A stretch of 34,909 nucleotides of DNA from Rickettsia typhi (GCA_945865485.1 CAMBEC010000012.1:5001-39909); one strand, 5' to 3'. Positions 8,669 through 17,381 are shown, numbered from the stretch's first letter. Numbers and translations: made by a program. Notes: generated by a model not told the origin, from the sequence alone.

Positions 8669-9895
8669 TTACACACCTTTTAAAATATCTAATTTGTATA
8701 AATATGTTACTAATAATATTCCTGTAAACAGCATAATGATAAGAGCAATACCTATAACTGTAAAATTTCCACAATATAATTTACTGACAAGGCTTAAAGA
8801 AAGAGAAGTAAGTATTAAGCGTACGGAATGTATTAGTGCTGAAATTTTGCCAATATTATGTTCGGTAATGCTCAAAGCATTTGCATATAAAAAATTTATT
8901 AAAAATGCTGCGCCCGAAGCTAATATTGCCATAGCGCTGGTGATGATTACTGGCTCATTAATATTCCATGATATTATCATGATCAAACAGATAATGCTTA
9001 ATAAACATAATCCTATACTTAAAAATAAACAGTTTTTGCCTCCCAAATTTTTTATAAGTAACCCATTCATTATACTAACCAGCCCAAATATTATTGCCAA
9101 TATGTCTTTATGATATACGTATTCAATAAGAGACAAACCCAAGTCATTAACATAATAAATAGAAGACATACTGATAAAAATCCAATAAGGAGTTATCATA
9201 AAACATAATGACGCAATAAATAACAGAATCTTTCGTGACTTTAACAGCGGCAAATAAGATTTAAGAGATATAGAAGAAGTATTATTTAAATTGCGATTAC
9301 TTTGTATAGTTTTGTGGCTTAGTAACATGGCTAATACGCTAAGACATAATAGAACAAAGAAATTTAATCTCCAGTGAGAATATAAGCCTAAGTGACTGCC
9401 TATAGTTGGAATGATAATCATAGATAAAGCCAGGAGTCCATTAATATAACCCAATTTCTTTAGTCGATTGTTAAATTTACTATGTTCAATTAAAATTGCA
9501 TAAATTAATATTGTTGGACTAGCAATACTAATACCTTGTATAAAACGCCCCAATAGAAAAAATTTATAATTGGAGGTAATGACACAAAGTAGGGTGGCTA
9601 AAATAAAAAATAATAAGTGGTATAAAATTATTGTACGATAATTAAATTTATCTCCTAAAATCCCGGATAATAAAATACCTATGCAATAACCTATAAAATT
9701 TAAACTTAGGGATAATTGTGCCATGAAGGATGATAAACCAAATTTTTGCTGGAGATCAGGAATGCATGGAATAAAGAAATCTATTTCGGCTCTAGAAATG
9801 ATGCATATAGTTAATAAGGAAATAAATAATAACATGAAATTACTACAATATTTTATGAATTTTATGCCTAGCTTGTTCCCACATTTTGTTGACAT
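8669..9895 (-). CDS. MFS exporter, Bcr/CflA-like
   Basis: This 408-residue protein has about twelve hydrophobic segments and belongs to the major facilitator superfamily. The first third, with IDFFIPCIPDLQQKFGLS followed by a helix and then GILLSGILGDKFNYR (the loop 2-3 motif G-x-L-x-D-k-x-x-x-R), is typical of the Bcr/CflA drug exporter group. FLLGRFIQGISIASPT is the usual fourth-helix motif. Proton-driven export of drugs or metabolites is the family role; the substrate is unknown. A longer frame begins at a TTG (9931); I choose the ATG at 9895, which still leaves a Lys-containing cytoplasmic N terminus before helix 1. No clear ribosome binding site is seen. It lies downstream of a gene-poor region and has no operon partner. 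Confidence 0.85.
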   Translation of the reverse strand: MSTKCGNKLGIKFIKYCSNFMLLFISLLTICIISRAEIDFFIPCIPDLQQKFGLSSFMAQLSLSLNFIGYCIGILLSGILGDKFNYRTIILYHLLFFILATLLCVITSNYKFFLLGRFIQGISIASPTILIYAILIEHSKFNNRLKKLGYINGLLALSMIIIPTIGSHLGLYSHWRLNFFVLLCLSVLAMLLSHKTIQSNRNLNNTSSISLKSYLPLLKSRKILLFIASLCFMITPYWIFISMSSIYYVNDLGLSLIEYVYHKDILAIIFGLVSIMNGLLIKNLGGKNCLFLSIGLCLLSIICLIMIISWNINEPVIITSAMAILASGAAFLINFLYANALSITEHNIGKISALIHSVRLILTSLSLSLVSKLYCGNFTVIGIALIIMLFTGILLVTYLYKLDILKGV

Positions 9896-10840
9896 TATAT
9901 AGGTGCCATAGCATTGCCTAATAGCGCCCAATCAAAATCCAATTTTACCGCGCAAAAGATAACCTAAGGTTAGTTTGAAAGTAATACAAATAACTAATAC
10001 ACACAACATAATTTTTAGGTAATATCATCAGAAAATAGGGTTGCCGCCAATTCTGTTAAAGCTATTTAGTAGAGTCCGATTAAGGGTGAATAAAATATAT
10101 TGGAGAGCAATTTGAGAAGAGCAATTGTTGTATGTAAATTTTTAATAGCACACTATATTGAGAAAACCACTCTAACTACCATTTCGTATGTAAAAGAAAA
10201 ACCAGAGATAATTGAACATAGGAAAAGGGCGTATAAATTTCAAATGATTTATTAACTCTTTGTTCGTAAATATTTATAGAGAGTTTCTGCGCTTATACCC
10301 AATAATCTTTGGCTAATTCATGTTAAGTTAAAACTTTGCTTGATTGTTTTAATAAAAGAGTGTATAGTCCAATCAAGTTTTTTACTACTCTTTACATATG
10401 CAGCTCTAAAAGAAACAACTAGAGAGCTCATCTTAATTAATGAAGATGTAAGATTAACTAAACATTATAGTTAATCGCAGTCACTTGAATAAGAGTATAC
10501 CGAAAGACACCTTAAATTTTAAGGTTTGTAAGACGATAACTCTTTTTGATAGGGCAACTTCGTTAAAGATGTAGCCAAGCATACTTTACCAAAAAGAACA
10601 ATATTATTAGTACTTAATTTATTATAGATTATGTGCATTTGATAACTTGCTCTTGCTTATATTATTAAGCTTAGAGCATTATTTTCGGCATTTAAAATAT
10701 CAATAGAAGCACTAAGCAAAGAAAAAATTTGTTATAAGTTTTGTTACTTATCGCAAAGCTATTTAAACAATGAAAGTATTTTTGGTTAAAGAATTTTTAC
10801 TCTTTTAACTAAAATTATTTTCTCAAACAAGAATTATTAT
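9896..10840. other. Gene-poor stretch with one broken HTH ORF
   Basis: No intact gene is visible in these 945 bases. A minus-strand ORF with an internal stop (10252-10431) encodes a helix-turn-helix-like end and is listed separately. An 8-bp near-loopless palindrome, ACCTTAAA/TTTAAGGT, lies around 10510-10526. The remainder is AT-rich and I see nothing else in it; the promoter of the helicase gene is presumably in its last 150 bases. Confidence 0.55.
10252..10431 (-). pseudogene. Broken ORF with HTH-like C terminus
   Basis: The minus-strand frame runs from an ATG at 10431 through an internal TGA (10318-10320) to a TAA at 10252. Its end reads ISQRLLGISAETLYKYLRTK, a pattern (hydrophobic, L-G-I-S-x-x-T-L-Y-x-x-L-R) seen in Fis-type and resolvase-type DNA-binding helix-turn-helix domains. 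The upstream half (MSSLVVSFRAAYVKSSKKLD) is not recognisable. It is probably the decayed tail of a regulator or recombinase; which one cannot be decided. Confidence 0.4.
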
Positions 10841-12085
10841 ATGGAAAATTTTTATACATTTGGACTACCAGAGACTTTGGTTCAATCACTTGACAGACTT
10901 AACTTCAAAACTCCAACCCCAATTCAGGTTGCAACAATTCCAATTGCTTTAAACGGAAAAGATATACTAGGATCGGCGCAAACAGGTACAGGTAAAACCG
11001 GTGCCTTTGGAATCCCACTAATTGCTAAGCTATTATCTGATCAAAAAAGTTCTGCTTTAGTGCTAGCGCCAACAAGAGAACTTGCTGCTCAAGTTATGAG
11101 TGCATTACAAGACTTACTAGGCAGAAACTCTCCAATTAAGACGACCCTACTTATCGGCGGGGATTCAATGATGAAACAAATGCAGCAATTGCGGATGAGG
11201 CCAAGGCTATTTGTTGGTACTCCTGGACGTATTAATGATCATTTAGAGCGTGGTAATTTAAATTTTAGTCAAACTAGTTTTTTAGTACTTGATGAAACAG
11301 ATAGAATGCTAGATATGGGTTTTTCTATACAGATAGAAAGAATAATAAAACACCTGCCTAAGCAACGTCAAACATTGTTATTTTCAGCTACTTTACCAAA
11401 AAACATCATTAAAATAGCTGATTCATATTTGAATCAGCCAGAGCGTATATCAATGGGCTCTACCTCAGTTCCAGCTCCAAAAATAAAGCAGGATATTGTA
11501 CATCTATCTGAAGAAGAAAAATACCCACAACTTTTGAATCAACTTCAGCAGCGTACTGGCTCGATTATTATCTTTGTCAAAACTAAGTTTGGTGCAGAAA
11601 AAATGGCAAAAAGACTTAGGGGAGAGAATCATCAAACAGATGCGATCCACGGTGATTTGCGCCATAGTAAGCGTGAAACTGTAATTAGAGGATTTAGAAA
11701 TAGTAAATACCGTATCCTAGTGGCTACTGATATAGCGGCACGTGGTCTAGATATTCCCCATATTGAGCATGTGATTAATTTTGATCTTCCACAATGTCCT
11801 GAAGATTATATTCACAGAATAGGAAGAACTGCTAGAGCAGGGGCCGAAGGTGAGGCTCTGTGTTTTGTAACTCCTGGTGATAGAATGAAATGGAATGCTA
11901 TTAACCGCTTAATAAACCCAGATGCTCCAGCTATGGAAGCCTCAAAAAGAAGTGGAGCTAAGAAAAATGGTTCTGAAAAAAGATCTTTTGGCTTCAAGAA
12001 GCCGTTTCGTAGTGGTGGAGGCAACGGTAACGGTGGCGGAAAAAGGAAATCAAGTGGTGGTGGCGGTAGGGTAAGAGCTGCTTGA
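10841..12085 (+). CDS. rhlE: DEAD-box RNA helicase, RhlE-like
   Basis: This is an ATP-dependent RNA helicase, probably acting in ribosome assembly or RNA turnover in the cytoplasm. All core motifs are in order: Q motif (PTPIQ near 25-29), motif I AQTGTGKT (46-53), Ia PTRELAAQ (77-84), Ib TPGR (127-130), II DETD (151-154), III SAT (182-184), V ATDIAARGLDIP (295-306) and VI HRIGRTARAG (325-334). Motif II is DETD rather than the canonical DEAD. The basic, Gly-rich C-terminal tail (about 350-414) is typical of RhlE-type proteins and would bind RNA. The length (414) is normal. The ATG at 10841 starts at the usual MENFYTFGL position; no strong ribosome binding site is seen. It stands alone. RhlE is preferred over SrmB or DeaD on overall length and tail, but the exact subfamily is not certain. 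Confidence 0.92.
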   Translation: MENFYTFGLPETLVQSLDRLNFKTPTPIQVATIPIALNGKDILGSAQTGTGKTGAFGIPLIAKLLSDQKSSALVLAPTRELAAQVMSALQDLLGRNSPIKTTLLIGGDSMMKQMQQLRMRPRLFVGTPGRINDHLERGNLNFSQTSFLVLDETDRMLDMGFSIQIERIIKHLPKQRQTLLFSATLPKNIIKIADSYLNQPERISMGSTSVPAPKIKQDIVHLSEEEKYPQLLNQLQQRTGSIIIFVKTKFGAEKMAKRLRGENHQTDAIHGDLRHSKRETVIRGFRNSKYRILVATDIAARGLDIPHIEHVINFDLPQCPEDYIHRIGRTARAGAEGEALCFVTPGDRMKWNAINRLINPDAPAMEASKRSGAKKNGSEKRSFGFKKPFRSGGGNGNGGGKRKSSGGGGRVRAA

Positions 12086-12120
12086 TCTGGCTCCTTCCCG
12101 TGCAAAAAAGGATTAGAGGA

Positions 12121-12190
12121 GATTCTGAACTTGATTCAGGATCTCCTTCTGCTGCCATATAGATACTGGCTCAACCGGTATGACTAAAGA
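12121..12190. repeat. Palindromic repeat copy after the helicase gene
   Basis: GATTCTGAA (12121-12129) and TTCAGGATC (12135-12143) pair around a 5-base loop with one wobble. The flank CTCCTTCTGCTGCC and the later CTCAACCGG match parts of the left arm near pit (CTCCTTCTGTTACC, CTCAACCGG). This is a shortened member of the dispersed family, in the gap between the helicase and beta-lactamase genes. Confidence 0.6.
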
Positions 12191-12273
12191 TCAATCTAAG
12201 CCTCATCAATCATGACATTTTGCTGTACTATAATACTTCACTATAATTGTTAAGTGTATTAAAATCACTTGCC

Positions 12274-12302
12274 TTGACCTTTAATTAATCGTGATATATA
12301 AG
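12274..12302 (+). promoter_or_regulatory. Likely sigma-70 promoter of the beta-lactamase gene
   Basis: TTGACC (12274-12279) and TATAAG (12297-12302) are 17 bases apart, close to the consensus, and lie 29 bases before the ATG. The implied leader is only about 23 bases. Confidence 0.55.
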
Positions 12303-12331
12303 TGATTTTTCTTTAACCAAAAATACTTATC

Positions 12332-13117
12332 ATGTTTAGATTTTCTAATATTATCCTTGTTCCTTTCGTTATAGCATTATTTTCTCTATCCACTTACGCA
12401 TCAGAAAATTGTTTTATTGCTGAACATAATGGTAAAATTTTAAAAAGAGAAGGAGATTGCGTAACTGCTTACTGCCCTCAATCTACATTCAAGGTTATAT
12501 TAAGTCTTATAGGTTTTGACTCTGGAATCCTTAAAGATGAAGAATTTCCAACATGGTCTATTCCATCAGGAGTAGATCCATACACCAATGTTTGCAAAGT
12601 TAATCACAATCCTCGTACCTGGATGAGAGATACCTGTCTTTGGTACTCCAATATCTTAACCAGCAAGCTTGGTATGGAAAAATTTCAGGACTATATAAAT
12701 AAATTTTCTTATGGAAATATGGACGTCTCAGCAGGCTTAACTAGCTCGTGGATTTCAAGTTCCCTTAAAATCTCACCTGAGGAGTATATAAAATTTCTAA
12801 CGCGCCTGGTGGAGCATAAGCTTCCTATAAGCAATGCGAGTTATCAAAAAACAAAAAATATAATGTACATTCAAGAACTTCCTGGAGGATGGAAGCTGTA
12901 CGGAAAAACAGGTAATGGAGCCAAATTGGATATTAATGGTAATAAAACAGATAAGCAACAAGGTTGGTTTGTAGGATACATAGAGAAGGGAGATAAAAAA
13001 GTAATATTTGTAAGTCATATAGTAGACGAGAAAAAACAAAGTACTTTTGCTTCAATGCGAGCAAGAAATGAGGCGTTATTGAAGCTATGGTCTATTATTG
13101 ATGAATTAGAGAAATAA
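12332..13117 (+). CDS. Class D (OXA-type) beta-lactamase
   Basis: This is a 261-residue serine hydrolase of the OXA class, with a signal peptide (about 1-23, ending STYA) that sends it to the periplasm. The active-site motif STFK (51-54) carries the nucleophile Ser51 and Lys54, which is carboxylated in this class. YGN (127-129), KTG (202-204) and GWFVG (211-215) are in the right places and spacing. The second motif, normally S-x-V, reads TCL (101-103, within MRDTCLWYSN), an unusual form. Class D enzymes hydrolyse penicillins and some carbapenems; with this motif change, activity is uncertain, and a penicillin-binding or sensor role is possible though there is no membrane sensor domain. No ribosome binding site is evident; a good promoter lies just upstream. 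It is a single gene, convergent with petC. Confidence 0.88.
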   Translation: MFRFSNIILVPFVIALFSLSTYASENCFIAEHNGKILKREGDCVTAYCPQSTFKVILSLIGFDSGILKDEEFPTWSIPSGVDPYTNVCKVNHNPRTWMRDTCLWYSNILTSKLGMEKFQDYINKFSYGNMDVSAGLTSSWISSSLKISPEEYIKFLTRLVEHKLPISNASYQKTKNIMYIQELPGGWKLYGKTGNGAKLDINGNKTDKQQGWFVGYIEKGDKKVIFVSHIVDEKKQSTFASMRARNEALLKLWSIIDELEK

Positions 13118-13177
13118 TTCAGATGGGAAAAATGAGTCATTCTGAATTTTATACAACATATCAGGTAACAAAAGGAG

Positions 13178-13198
13178 ATCCTGAGTCAAGCTCAGGAT
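13178..13198. repeat. Palindromic repeat, CCTGAG-N5-CTCAGG type
   Basis: ATCCTGAG (13178-13185) and CTCAGGAT (13191-13198) form a perfect 8-bp inverted repeat around TCAAG. Same family as 535-555 and 757-777. It lies between the convergent beta-lactamase and petC genes. Confidence 0.7.
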
Positions 13199-13302
13199 GA
13201 CTGCTTAAGACTACAAGGTCTTTGCTTTAATCAAGCGCAAAATACTTAATTTTATTTGGACATTAATGGAAATAAGTTCCGGGTAATTTTATCCTGAGAA
13301 CT

Positions 13303-13341
13303 CACAAGATCATACCGGGCTTAGCCTGGTATGATCTTGTG
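13303..13341. terminator. Strong 18-bp hairpin between convergent genes
   Basis: CACAAGATCATACC (13303-13316) pairs perfectly with GGTATGATCTTGTG (13328-13341). One wobble pair and GGC/GCC then extend the stem to about 18 bp with a TTA loop. It sits between the ends of the beta-lactamase gene and petC. Its CATACCGGGCTT part matches 657-667, so it belongs to the repeat family. It may act as a bidirectional terminator, but no T-run follows on either strand; that role is inferred. Confidence 0.5.
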
Positions 13342-13409
13342 TTGTGCCGGTGGGTTTTGGGCTTAGGGCAAAACACAGACCAATGAAGTTTAGGTAGATG
13401 TGCTAATGC

Positions 13410-14180
13410 CTACTTAACGTCTTTCCAAACTCTCTTTTTAGCAATAAAAAAGAATATAGTGAAGACTGATAGAAAGATCATTACCTTTAATCCCATGGAT
13501 TTACGATGCTCCATTTCTGGTTCTGCTGCCCATTGTAAGAAGATGGTAACGTCACGAGCCATTTGGTCAACCGTGGCTGAAGTTCCGTCCATAAAGGTAA
13601 CTTGATCGGCAGAAAGTGGAGCAGGCATTGATATCTGTCCGCCTTCAAAATAGGGGTTATAATTTAAACCAGGCATCATTGTAAAGTGCGAAGGTGGTTC
13701 TTGATAACCAGTGAGTAAGGAATATATATAGTTTGCTCCATCTTCTCTTGCTTTGACAATCAAGGATAAATCAACAGGGAAAGCTCCATTATTTGCAGCT
13801 CTTGCAGCTTCTGAATTAGGATAAGGTGATACAAATCTGTCAGACGGTGTTGCTGGGCGATCAAACATTTCTCCCATGTCGTTTGGTCCGTCTTTAACAT
13901 CTTTTTTGGCAGCTATTTCTTTGATCTCAGCATCAGCAAAGCCTAAATCTTTAAGATTTCTGTAGTAAAGATGGTTCAATCCATGGCAAGCTGAGCAAAC
14001 CTCGAGATATACCTGAGCTCCCCTTTGAGCTGCCTGGCGATCAAATGTTCCAAAAATGCCTTCGAATGGCCAAACTAGTTGTTTTGGCTCTTGTGCACCA
14101 GAGGACGCAAAGGCGCTTGGAATCATGAAAATTACCAATATACTAGCAAGAAGTGGGGATATTATTTTATACATTTTCAT
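13410..14180 (-). CDS. petC: Cytochrome c1 of the bc1 complex
   Basis: This subunit of ubiquinol-cytochrome c reductase (complex III) passes electrons from the Rieske centre to cytochrome c. A signal peptide (about 1-25, ending SAFA) is followed by the periplasmic domain with the heme-binding CSACH (62-66) and the likely axial Met185 in GGQISMP. A C-terminal membrane anchor at about 228-247 ends in basic residues (KKRVWKDVK). The length of 256 residues is normal for alphaproteobacterial c1. It is the last gene of petABC, nine bases after petB, with the same strand and order as in mitochondria-related bacteria. Its heme attachment needs the Ccm system encoded a few kilobases away. Confidence 0.96.
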   Translation of the reverse strand: MKMYKIISPLLASILVIFMIPSAFASSGAQEPKQLVWPFEGIFGTFDRQAAQRGAQVYLEVCSACHGLNHLYYRNLKDLGFADAEIKEIAAKKDVKDGPNDMGEMFDRPATPSDRFVSPYPNSEAARAANNGAFPVDLSLIVKAREDGANYIYSLLTGYQEPPSHFTMMPGLNYNPYFEGGQISMPAPLSADQVTFMDGTSATVDQMARDVTIFLQWAAEPEMEHRKSMGLKVMIFLSVFTIFFFIAKKRVWKDVK

Positions 14181-14189
14181 ATCTAATTA

Positions 14190-15428
14190 TTAAATTATAT
14201 CATCTTTATGCATTTTTTCCTCTTCTTCTACATTATGTGGGAGAGGGAGGGGTTTTTCAAATTTCGCGATAGTAGGTATGATAATTAAAAAATGAAAAAA
14301 ATAATATGTAGCTGCAATCCTACTGACCGTTAAATAAGGTTCTTCAGCTGGCTTACCTCCAACATACCCTAGAACAAGGCAGTCAATTACGAAAAGCCAA
14401 AAAGCCCATTTGTATAGAGGCCTGTAGTTTGCGCTCCGAACTTTTGATCTGTCAAGCCATGGTAGTACAAATAAAATTAGGATACTACCGAACATTAACA
14501 ACACCCCGCCAAGTTTAGAAGGTACAGCCCTAAGTATTGCATAAAATGGTAAAAAATACCACTCTGGGACTATGTGTGCTGGTGTTACTAAAGGGTTCGC
14601 CGGCGTATAATTATCAGGGTGACCAAGCAAATTAGGTTTATAGAATATAAAATAAGCAAATATTAGGAAGTAAATTCCAAAACCAAAGAAATCTTTGATG
14701 GTGTAATAAGGATGAAAAGGAATCATATCTTCTTTTTTCAACTTTACGCCTGTAGGGTTATTGGATCCATGCGTGTGTAGTGACCAAATATGCAATATAA
14801 CGAGTCCAACAATAACAAATGGAAGTAAATAATGCAGGGAGAAAAACCTATTAAGAGTAGGGTTATCTACAGAAAAACCGCCCCAAAGCCATGTAACTAT
14901 ACTTTCTCCAACTATGGGAATAGCGGAAAAAAGATTCGTAATTACCGTTGCACCCCAATAGCTCATTTGACCCCATGGAAGTACATACCCCATGAATGCA
15001 GTTGCCATCATAGTTAAAAATATAACTAGACCAATCATCCACAAAAGCTCTCTAGGCTCTTTATACGATCCGTAATATATACCTCTGAAAATATGTAGAT
15101 ATACGGCAACAAAAAACATCGAAGCTCCTACGGCGTGCATATAGCGTAATAACCAACCATAGTTGACATTGCGCATTATTTTCTCAACACTATCGAATGC
15201 ATGATCAACGTGGGGCGTATAATGCATTGCAAGTATAATCCCTGTGATAATCTGAATTAATAAAGCTATTCCAGCAATTGAGCCTAAGCTCCAAAGATAG
15301 CTTAGGTTTTTAGGGGTTTTATATACTGCAAAGTGAGACATCCAAGAAAAGATGGGAAGTCTGTAGTCAATCCACGCGATAATTCCAGTTGATTTACTAG
15401 AGGGGCTATTTAGTTTGTTATTATTCAT
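14190..15428 (-). CDS. petB: Cytochrome b of the bc1 complex
   Basis: This is the membrane core of complex III, carrying the two b hemes and the quinol oxidation and reduction sites. The expected heme ligands are His98 and His112 in helix B ([18 protein letters not shown]) and His199 and His213 in helix D ([17 protein letters not shown]), with the 13-residue spacing in each pair. The Qo-site PEWY motif is at 288-291, in [19 protein letters not shown]. About eight membrane helices fit in 412 residues, the usual alphaproteobacterial length. Its ATG lies two bases after the petA stop, so translation is probably coupled. The C terminus is Lys/Glu-rich and short. Confidence 0.97.
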   Translation of the reverse strand: MNNNKLNSPSSKSTGIIAWIDYRLPIFSWMSHFAVYKTPKNLSYLWSLGSIAGIALLIQIITGIILAMHYTPHVDHAFDSVEKIMRNVNYGWLLRYMHAVGASMFFVAVYLHIFRGIYYGSYKEPRELLWMIGLVIFLTMMATAFMGYVLPWGQMSYWGATVITNLFSAIPIVGESIVTWLWGGFSVDNPTLNRFFSLHYLLPFVIVGLVILHIWSLHTHGSNNPTGVKLKKEDMIPFHPYYTIKDFFGFGIYFLIFAYFIFYKPNLLGHPDNYTPANPLVTPAHIVPEWYFLPFYAILRAVPSKLGGVLLMFGSILILFVLPWLDRSKVRSANYRPLYKWAFWLFVIDCLVLGYVGGKPAEEPYLTVSRIAATYYFFHFLIIIPTIAKFEKPLPLPHNVEEEEKMHKDDII

Positions 15429-15430
15429 AA

Positions 15431-15967
15431 TCAGCCAATTTTTATTTTAGTATCTGATAAAAACTCATAAGGAGGCACAGCTAAGTTTAGAGGAGCCGGT
15501 CCTTTTCTGACCCTGCCCGACTTGTCGTAGTGAGATCCATGACAAGGGCAAAACCATCCTTGAAAATCACCTTTATTTGACAAAGGGACGCAACCAAGAT
15601 GTGTGCATATACCAATAGTAACCAACCATTTCGCATGACCATCCTTAACCCGTGCGGAGTCTGGTTCTGGATCAACTAAATCCTTTAAAGGAGTGTTTAC
15701 AACTTCTTGAATTTCGGCTTCAGTTCTATTTGTTATAAAAACAGGTTTTCCTCGCCATTTAACGGTCATAGTTTGACCTGGCTCTACTTTAGAAATATCA
15801 ACTTCTATAGCTGACATAGCCAAGACATCTGCTGATGGATTTAATGAGTCTATAAGAGGCCAAGCAGCGCAGGCTGCTCCAACTGCAGTCATACCGGTCG
15901 CGGCTAAAGTCATAAAATCCCTTCTTGTGGTCTTATCTGGATCGTCTGGCAAAATATCTTCTGACAT
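15431..15967 (-). CDS. petA: Rieske iron-sulfur subunit of the bc1 complex
   Basis: This is the 2Fe-2S subunit of complex III. The N terminus has a twin-arginine motif (TTRRDF, 13-18) before a hydrophobic segment (about 20-40), as expected for a Tat-exported, membrane-anchored protein. The cluster ligands are Cys121 and His123 in CTHLGC and Cys140 and His143 in CPCH; Cys126 and Cys142 form the stabilising disulfide. The length (178) is normal. It is the first gene of petABC, with a good promoter about 34-63 bases upstream of its ATG. Confidence 0.97.
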   Translation of the reverse strand: MSEDILPDDPDKTTRRDFMTLAATGMTAVGAACAAWPLIDSLNPSADVLAMSAIEVDISKVEPGQTMTVKWRGKPVFITNRTEAEIQEVVNTPLKDLVDPEPDSARVKDGHAKWLVTIGICTHLGCVPLSNKGDFQGWFCPCHGSHYDKSGRVRKGPAPLNLAVPPYEFLSDTKIKIG

Positions 15968-16000
15968 AGCTTATCTTAAATTTAAATTAGATTGATGGTC

Positions 16001-16030
16001 ATTATAACTTGAGATATCTGGCATTGGCAA
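16001..16030 (-). promoter_or_regulatory. Likely sigma-70 promoter of petABC
   Basis: Read on the minus strand, TTGCCA (16030-16025) is followed after 18 bases by a perfect TATAAT (16006-16001). The predicted start of transcription is about 25-30 bases before the petA ATG. Confidence 0.5.
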
Positions 16031-16089
16031 TAATTTAGCTCGGTTTGCTCAGAAAAAAGTTATCCCTACTAGTATAAAAAATACGTTCT

Positions 16090-16488
16090 TTAGAAAGATC
16101 CATTGGAATCTTTGTCTGCATAAGGGTCTTTTGTTTGGTCATAGTTTTCAAAATCTAGCAAATTTTTTACGGTTTTTTCCAGATGAATTTCGTCAGGAGT
16201 TGCTTCGTACTTAGGCGGGCTTTGGAGGCATTCCCAAAAATCTTCAAGCCTTGTGATTTTTGGAACGCAATATCTAGCGACAGATTTTGTGTCACTTAGG
16301 GCTTTAGATACAACTTCTTCAGCTGCTTGAAGCACCCCAGCTTGGGTCAGGCCTTGAAGCACCCAATAAGCAACAATAATAGCCGAAACCATGACCATAA
16401 TGTACCATTTACTAATAATACCATAGACAAAAAGTAGCATCGGGCTTTTAAGCAAAAACTTTAGTTTGCTAAGGAATATATCTAACAT
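16090..16488 (-). CDS. Small membrane protein, rickettsial conserved type (DUF2670-like)
   Basis: This 132-residue protein has no known function. One clear hydrophobic segment (WYIMVMVSAIIVAYWVL, about 28-44) follows a basic, amphipathic N terminus. After it come a helical stretch (GVLQAAEEVVSKALSDTKSV), the conserved-looking CVPKITRLEDFWECLQSPP with two Cys, and an acidic C-terminal tail. The pattern recalls a small protein family found in Rickettsia (I believe DUF2670), judged from memory only. It is probably an inner-membrane protein with the soluble part in the periplasm or cytoplasm. It lies between the petABC promoter region and ccmB on the same strand and may follow ccmB in one transcript (gap 106 bases). 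Confidence 0.7.
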   Translation of the reverse strand: MLDIFLSKLKFLLKSPMLLFVYGIISKWYIMVMVSAIIVAYWVLQGLTQAGVLQAAEEVVSKALSDTKSVARYCVPKITRLEDFWECLQSPPKYEATPDEIHLEKTVKNLLDFENYDQTKDPYADKDSNGSF

Positions 16489-16594
16489 GAATTTATTGAC
16501 ATAGGTTAATTATATAAACACCAGTTTAGATCAATCTTAATGTATTGATCTCGTTGTAACAAACTTTTTACCTATGCAGAGGAGTGTTTCTAAA

Positions 16595-17233
16595 TCAGAT
16601 GTTGTAAATATTATCAATAAGGTAACTTGAGAGATAAAGTGTTGGAGGAATAATTACTAAATTTATACCAAGCATTATTACGAGTAAATGAGTTTCTTGT
16701 AGATTTTGAGTAAGAATTCCAGCAAGAATTATATTAGGCAGGATCAAGGGCATAACTAAAATAGCAAAAAAATTAGTATTAGAACGAAAATATCCTTGTA
16801 TCGATGCTATTAGTACTATTAATGCTGAGCTGAGAGTTATAAGTAATAAAGATGTTAATAACAGAATAACAACTTGATAGAATTGTAAATTAAAAAAAAT
16901 AGCTAATAATGGGCTCACTAAAACAAAACAAAATAGCGTAATGAGGCTTAGTACAAGAAACTTAGATAAAACTATTTTTTGGGCTGAAGAAGTTATTAAT
17001 AGATACTCAAGGCTACCATCTTCAATATCTGTTTTGATTAAGTTATTCGTCAAACCCAAAAAACATAACGGGATGCAAACCAGAGAAAATATCGCCCCAA
17101 ATTTTTGTACGTCATCGTGGGAGTTAATCAGTGTCAGGCTGAATATACAAAAACCAAAAAATAAAACAGAGTATTTTATTAGGTTATATACTTTGTTTTG
17201 AATAAGGAATTCCTGAGACAATAATATTTTCAT
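16595..17233 (-). CDS. ccmB: Heme exporter protein CcmB
   Basis: CcmB is the membrane subunit of the CcmAB(C) ABC complex used in cytochrome c maturation, where ATP hydrolysis releases holo-CcmE. The 212-residue protein has about six membrane segments and the family-typical DIEDGSLEYLLITS segment (71-84) after the second one, plus SSALIVLIASIQGYFRSN in the middle. The length is normal. The ATG at 17233 gives the usual short cytoplasmic N terminus (MKILLSQEFLIQNK). Its partner ccmA lies upstream on the same strand in the standard ccmA-then-ccmB order, but 1.8 kb away, with two opposite-strand genes between them. Confidence 0.88.
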   Translation of the reverse strand: MKILLSQEFLIQNKVYNLIKYSVLFFGFCIFSLTLINSHDDVQKFGAIFSLVCIPLCFLGLTNNLIKTDIEDGSLEYLLITSSAQKIVLSKFLVLSLITLFCFVLVSPLLAIFFNLQFYQVVILLLTSLLLITLSSALIVLIASIQGYFRSNTNFFAILVMPLILPNIILAGILTQNLQETHLLVIMLGINLVIIPPTLYLSSYLIDNIYNI

Positions 17234-17352
17234 TTTAAACGCTAGTTTTGGATTAAGAGTGATTCAATTTCATTAGCCATTATAGCATTTATTACTTCAA
17301 TGTGCATATCTATATATGATTTTTCCTATATGCATATCTGTATAATCTACGG

Positions 17353-17381
17353 TTGACTTTTTTACGTCGAGCAAATAATCT
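17353..17381 (+). promoter_or_regulatory. Likely sigma-70 promoter of the LRR-DUF805 pair
   Basis: TTGACT (17353-17358) and TAATCT (17376-17381) are 17 bases apart, about 68 bases before the chosen ATG. Just upstream, TGCATATCTATATA (17303-17316) is repeated with one change at 17331-17344, a 28-base spacing that could mark a regulator site. Confidence 0.5.

Noticed and set aside
8694..9113. 139-codon plus-strand frame opposite the MFS gene
   Set aside because: It is antisense to a clear membrane transporter, which commonly creates long open shadows; no ribosome binding site or family.
10280..10483. Plus-strand open frame containing ALKETTRELILINEDVRL
   Set aside because: It has no start codon or ribosome binding site, and it overlaps the opposite-strand broken HTH frame. 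The protein-like look is not enough.
11812..12105. Pro-rich 97-codon minus-strand frame over the helicase tail
   Set aside because: It is the antisense of the Gly-rich tail, which gives Pro-rich text automatically.
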